Positions 61,385-64,000 of a stretch of 64,000 bases of DNA are shown here, piece by piece. This DNA comes from Myrica gale (Eukaryota > Streptophyta > Magnoliopsida > Fagales > Myricaceae). Under the pieces are notes generated by a model. The model had not been told where the DNA came from and searched no databases. It worked only from the letters and a program-made list of their open reading frames with translations. The stretch is from positions 17,427,001 to 17,491,000 of the forward strand of contig OZ005612.1 of the NCBI GenBank assembly GCA_963930655.1, given 5' to 3'. How positions within the stretch are numbered: position 1 is the stretch's first letter; each line of letters starts with the position of its first letter. Position numbers and translations under genes: made by a program.

Positions 61385-62618
61385 TCATGGCTTCAAACGA
61401 ATCCATTGGTACCGACCCTCCAAGGGCATATCCTTCACAATGTCATAATTGTACCTGCAGAGGAAGAGGAAAGTTTGTTAGTTCGTTAGGCTTCGATTCC
61501 CCTCCACCCCAGCTAAAATAAGCTTGTAGAGTGAAACCGGTTATCATGCGCACTCTCTCTAGCTAGCGCATAGCCGCATCATAGAGAAGTTTACACTCAC
61601 TTCTCTGCGAACTGCTTTTGCTCGCATTTTTCGGCTGTTGCGAAGAACTCCTCGATCTCCACCTCTGGTGGAGTCTTCGCCACCGGAGGACTCCGACGAT
61701 GATTGGCAGACGAAGGCTTCATCGCCAGCGAGTCCATTTCGTCTGAGTCTCCGCAGAGCTCGCTCGACGGTGTCGTCGCTCTGCTAAATAAAAGAAGAGC
61801 GTGAAAAGGAACCAACAGTTACGAAACGTTTCGTTTTAAATTCGAACAATTTGAGTGCATGTGTACATGTGTGAGAGAGAGAGAGGAACTAAAATAAACC
61901 TGAATTTGTTGTTGATGTGCGTTGAGTCTACGGTTTCAAAACTCTTGGCCTGCAATGGCATATTCATGAAGCGTGAAATATATATCGTAATTAATACGAT
62001 CATTTATAGTCACAGGAACCGATAAATGACGGGAATACCAGGCAAACTTCGTTTGGTTGCTCAGAAAATACGGGAAAATAGTGTAACCCAGAAAATCTAC
62101 TCAGATAGTCCAGATTGACAAATTCGAATGCTTGTGTGGAGCTGTTTGAATTTTCTTTTACTTTCTTTTGGGAGGGGAGTAGGAAAAGCAACTAAAAAGA
62201 GAGCTCAAATCTTGTTTTCTATACTTTTCCGCATGGGGAGTAGCAGAAGGAAATTCAAAAAAAAAAATTTTATGCACACAAAAACTTGAGAAATTCCAAG
62301 TTCAAACTACACCTCCAGATCCATGAGCTTCAAGCTGTCCCTCACCACCTCGCAAGACTCATTGCTGGAGCAACAAGACGCCGGGAGCTGGTCCGTACAA
62401 ACGCTGGAGCACAAAACACCGACGTTCGCTCTGGCGAAATCCTCAGAATTCACCGGAGTAACCGCATTCTCCGGCGAATCCATGCACGAACGAGTGCTCT
62501 CTTGCTTAGCATTCGAGGAAGACAAACCAACAATTCTCCTCTTCTTAGATACTGTCGAGACCGTGCTGGAGGCCTCCAGCACTGCATTCCGCTTACAATT
62601 CCTGACAGCATCCCCCAT
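61385..62618 (-). CDS. Cyclin-dependent kinase inhibitor, KRP/ICK family
   Basis: A plant CDK inhibitor of about 202 residues that binds cyclin-CDK complexes in the nucleus and slows the cell cycle. Four exons with agreeing phases: 62618-62313, 61949-61900, 61783-61601 and 61454-61385 (stop TGA). The C-terminal CDI domain that defines the family is complete: PPEVEIEEFFATAEKCEQKQ, FAEKYNYDIVKDMPLEGRYQ, WIRLKP. The N-terminal part has a basic KKRR patch (residues about 25-28) that could act in nuclear import, and Ser/Thr-rich sequence with TP and SP sites that could be phosphorylated. Length is normal for KRPs (about 190-290). Which KRP paralogue it is cannot be told. Confidence 0.94.
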
Positions 62619-63304
62619 TTTCTATTAGTCTCCGTCACACACAGTTGGCACTCACCAGTTTCTGTCTCTTTCAGGAGGAGTACTATTCCTTTTTTCCTTC
62701 CTTTCTGGTTTTGCTATTTCTAGCTTCGTTACAAGCTGGGAGAAATAAAGAGGGAGAGATCCGAGAGGGGGAGGATGCTGAGGTGGCGACCGTGTAGGAT
62801 GGACGGCTGAGATTCGATGCTTTAAAAGTGTGGGGTTGAGGGGGTTTGTTATCCGGTACCGTTCGTGGACGTGGTGACTGGTGGTCCTGCAGACTCCGTA
62901 AAAGAATATGTCAAGACGACGCGAACGGTAGTGCTGCTGTCACCAACCAACCGATCAGGGCGGTTGAGACCTGAGGGATCTCCACAAATCTGACGGCTTT
63001 TTGATTGCTCTTTCTTACATGTCCAAACGCATGGCAATTACTAACACGCACCGTTTCACCGTTGGTCAATTCATTCGATTGCATCTTATCCCTCTATTTT
63101 CTTTTGTTTTTTGTTTTTTTACTCTTTCGTGGCTTTAACGTTATTATTGTTTTTTGTTTTTTTTTTTAACTACAGATTGAATATAAGGGAAGGGGCACCA
63201 GAGGGGTCATGGCTCTCGGACATCCTCAAAAGTGTTTGAAAAGAATGTAGGGTTTTCTTGTTTACTGGTCTCCGGCCAATAGATTTTATTTGATGAAGGA
63301 AAGT
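62619..63304. other. Upstream region of the KRP gene
   Basis: Holds the probable leader and promoter of the minus-strand KRP gene. A GA-rich stretch lies at 62740-62775. No other gene is seen. Confidence 0.5.
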
Positions 63305-64000
63305 GTTGGGAAAAGCGTCACGAAAATTCAAAGAAAGGAACACCAGATTTACGTGGTTCGGCCCCAATCCGGCCTACGTCCACCCCAGAGCAATTTTATT
63401 AAGAAAGCCTAAGAAAATTACTATGCTCGCCCCAGTACAATAGTCACACCACTCTCTTTCTCTTCCTCTCTCTTTGCCCAATGCACACGATCTCACGTGC
63501 TCACGTGCCTCTTCTCCTATAACATAAGCCTCTTATTTATAGGGAAGAATACAAAGAGAAAACCCTAAGAGAATCCTAGATAAACTAGAAGTAGGGAGCA
63601 AGTAGACTTCCACTATAAGTCTACTTCTATTCTAAGTCTATCTCTTATGGGTGTGGACCCCAACAAATCTCCCCCTCCATAACCATAAGAGAAGAATTTG
63701 TTCCTGACATCTTTCGGTTGAGTGCTACCCGGGTTTTCAACAGTAGAAACTTCCTGCAACTTGGTGTCTGTTGCTCCCCTTGCTCACCACCCCTTGCTCA
63801 CCACCCCTTGCAACCTTATTCTACTGGCACTCCAACCTCGTCCTTGTCACCAGACGACCACACTCTCATCCGAGTGTCCTGCACCCCCGCATAGGGTGCC
63901 CGCATCCCCTGCTTGTACAGCCGGACCCATGAAGAACAGTAGCTCCCCCTTCTCTTGCATCTCCTCCAGCTGGTACCAAGCACCTTCGTGTGCTACACGA
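63305..64000 (-). mobile_element. End of an LTR retrotransposon, cut by the window edge
   Basis: An LTR of 361 bp (63305-63665, TGTTGGG to CCCCAACA) is followed by aatctccccctcc, which is a polypurine tract read on the minus strand. The element therefore runs to the right on the minus strand and this is its 3' LTR. The sequence to 64000 is its internal 3' part. It is probably Copia type. How whole it is cannot be judged. Confidence 0.72.

Noticed and set aside
1-64000. CRISPR array, bacterial operon or ribosomal RNA
   Set aside because: No regularly spaced repeats, Shine-Dalgarno-led gene runs or rRNA motifs; the sequence is plant nuclear DNA throughout.

Overview
The window reads as nuclear DNA of a flowering plant, almost certainly a eudicot. 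It is AT-rich and gene-sparse, its genes carry many introns, and its best protein matches are to plant-only or plant-type families (plastid ATP phosphoribosyltransferase, B3 DNA-binding proteins, KRP-type CDK inhibitor, WEB-family coiled-coil protein). I cannot name the species from sequence alone. More than half of the window is transposon-derived.

Layout. 0-2 kb: the last two exons of an unrecognised plus-strand gene, with a hAT element inside its final exon. 2.5-11.1 kb: an intact 11-exon HISN1 gene (first step of histidine synthesis); its 5.2-kb third intron holds a hAT element and two LINE-1 insertions. 13.3-13.9 kb: a small plant-specific gene of unknown function. 15.9-18.5 kb (minus): only the last three exons of ATG2. 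19.5-27.7 kb (plus): a broken NQR-type quinone oxidoreductase gene, 5'-truncated and carrying a young Copia element. The two truncated genes point away from each other, with the missing 5' ends facing one gap. 27.9-30.2 kb: a hAT element carrying pieces of an F-box gene and a DUF962 gene. 30.6 kb: tRNA-Thr(UGU). 31.2-38.2 kb (minus): two tandem B3-domain genes separated by a rearranged LINE-1. 38.4-40.0 kb: another hAT copy in the leader region of the second B3 gene. 40.35-42.94 kb: a Pack-MULE with 275-bp terminal inverted repeats and a perfect 9-bp target duplication; it carries OSCA/CSC1-like channel fragments and an inner inverted-repeat unit with a UDP-glycosyltransferase fragment. 43-47.8 kb: no gene seen. 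47.9-50.6 kb (minus): an intact 7-exon TMEM53/DUF829 gene. 52.4-56.5 kb: a WEB-family pseudogene broken up by a solo LTR and an old Copia remnant. 61.4-62.6 kb (minus): an intact 4-exon KRP CDK-inhibitor gene. 63.3-64 kb: the end of an LTR element that runs off the window.

The intact genes do not form a pathway; they are independent housekeeping or regulatory genes. The main story is gene-fragment capture and gene breakage by transposons. Four related hAT elements with clear 8-bp target duplications, a Pack-MULE, several internally rearranged LINE-1 copies and a 183-bp foldback element inside the young Copia element document several layers of insertion. Exon boundaries were assigned by hand from splice consensus, reading phase and recalled protein families; no database search was run.
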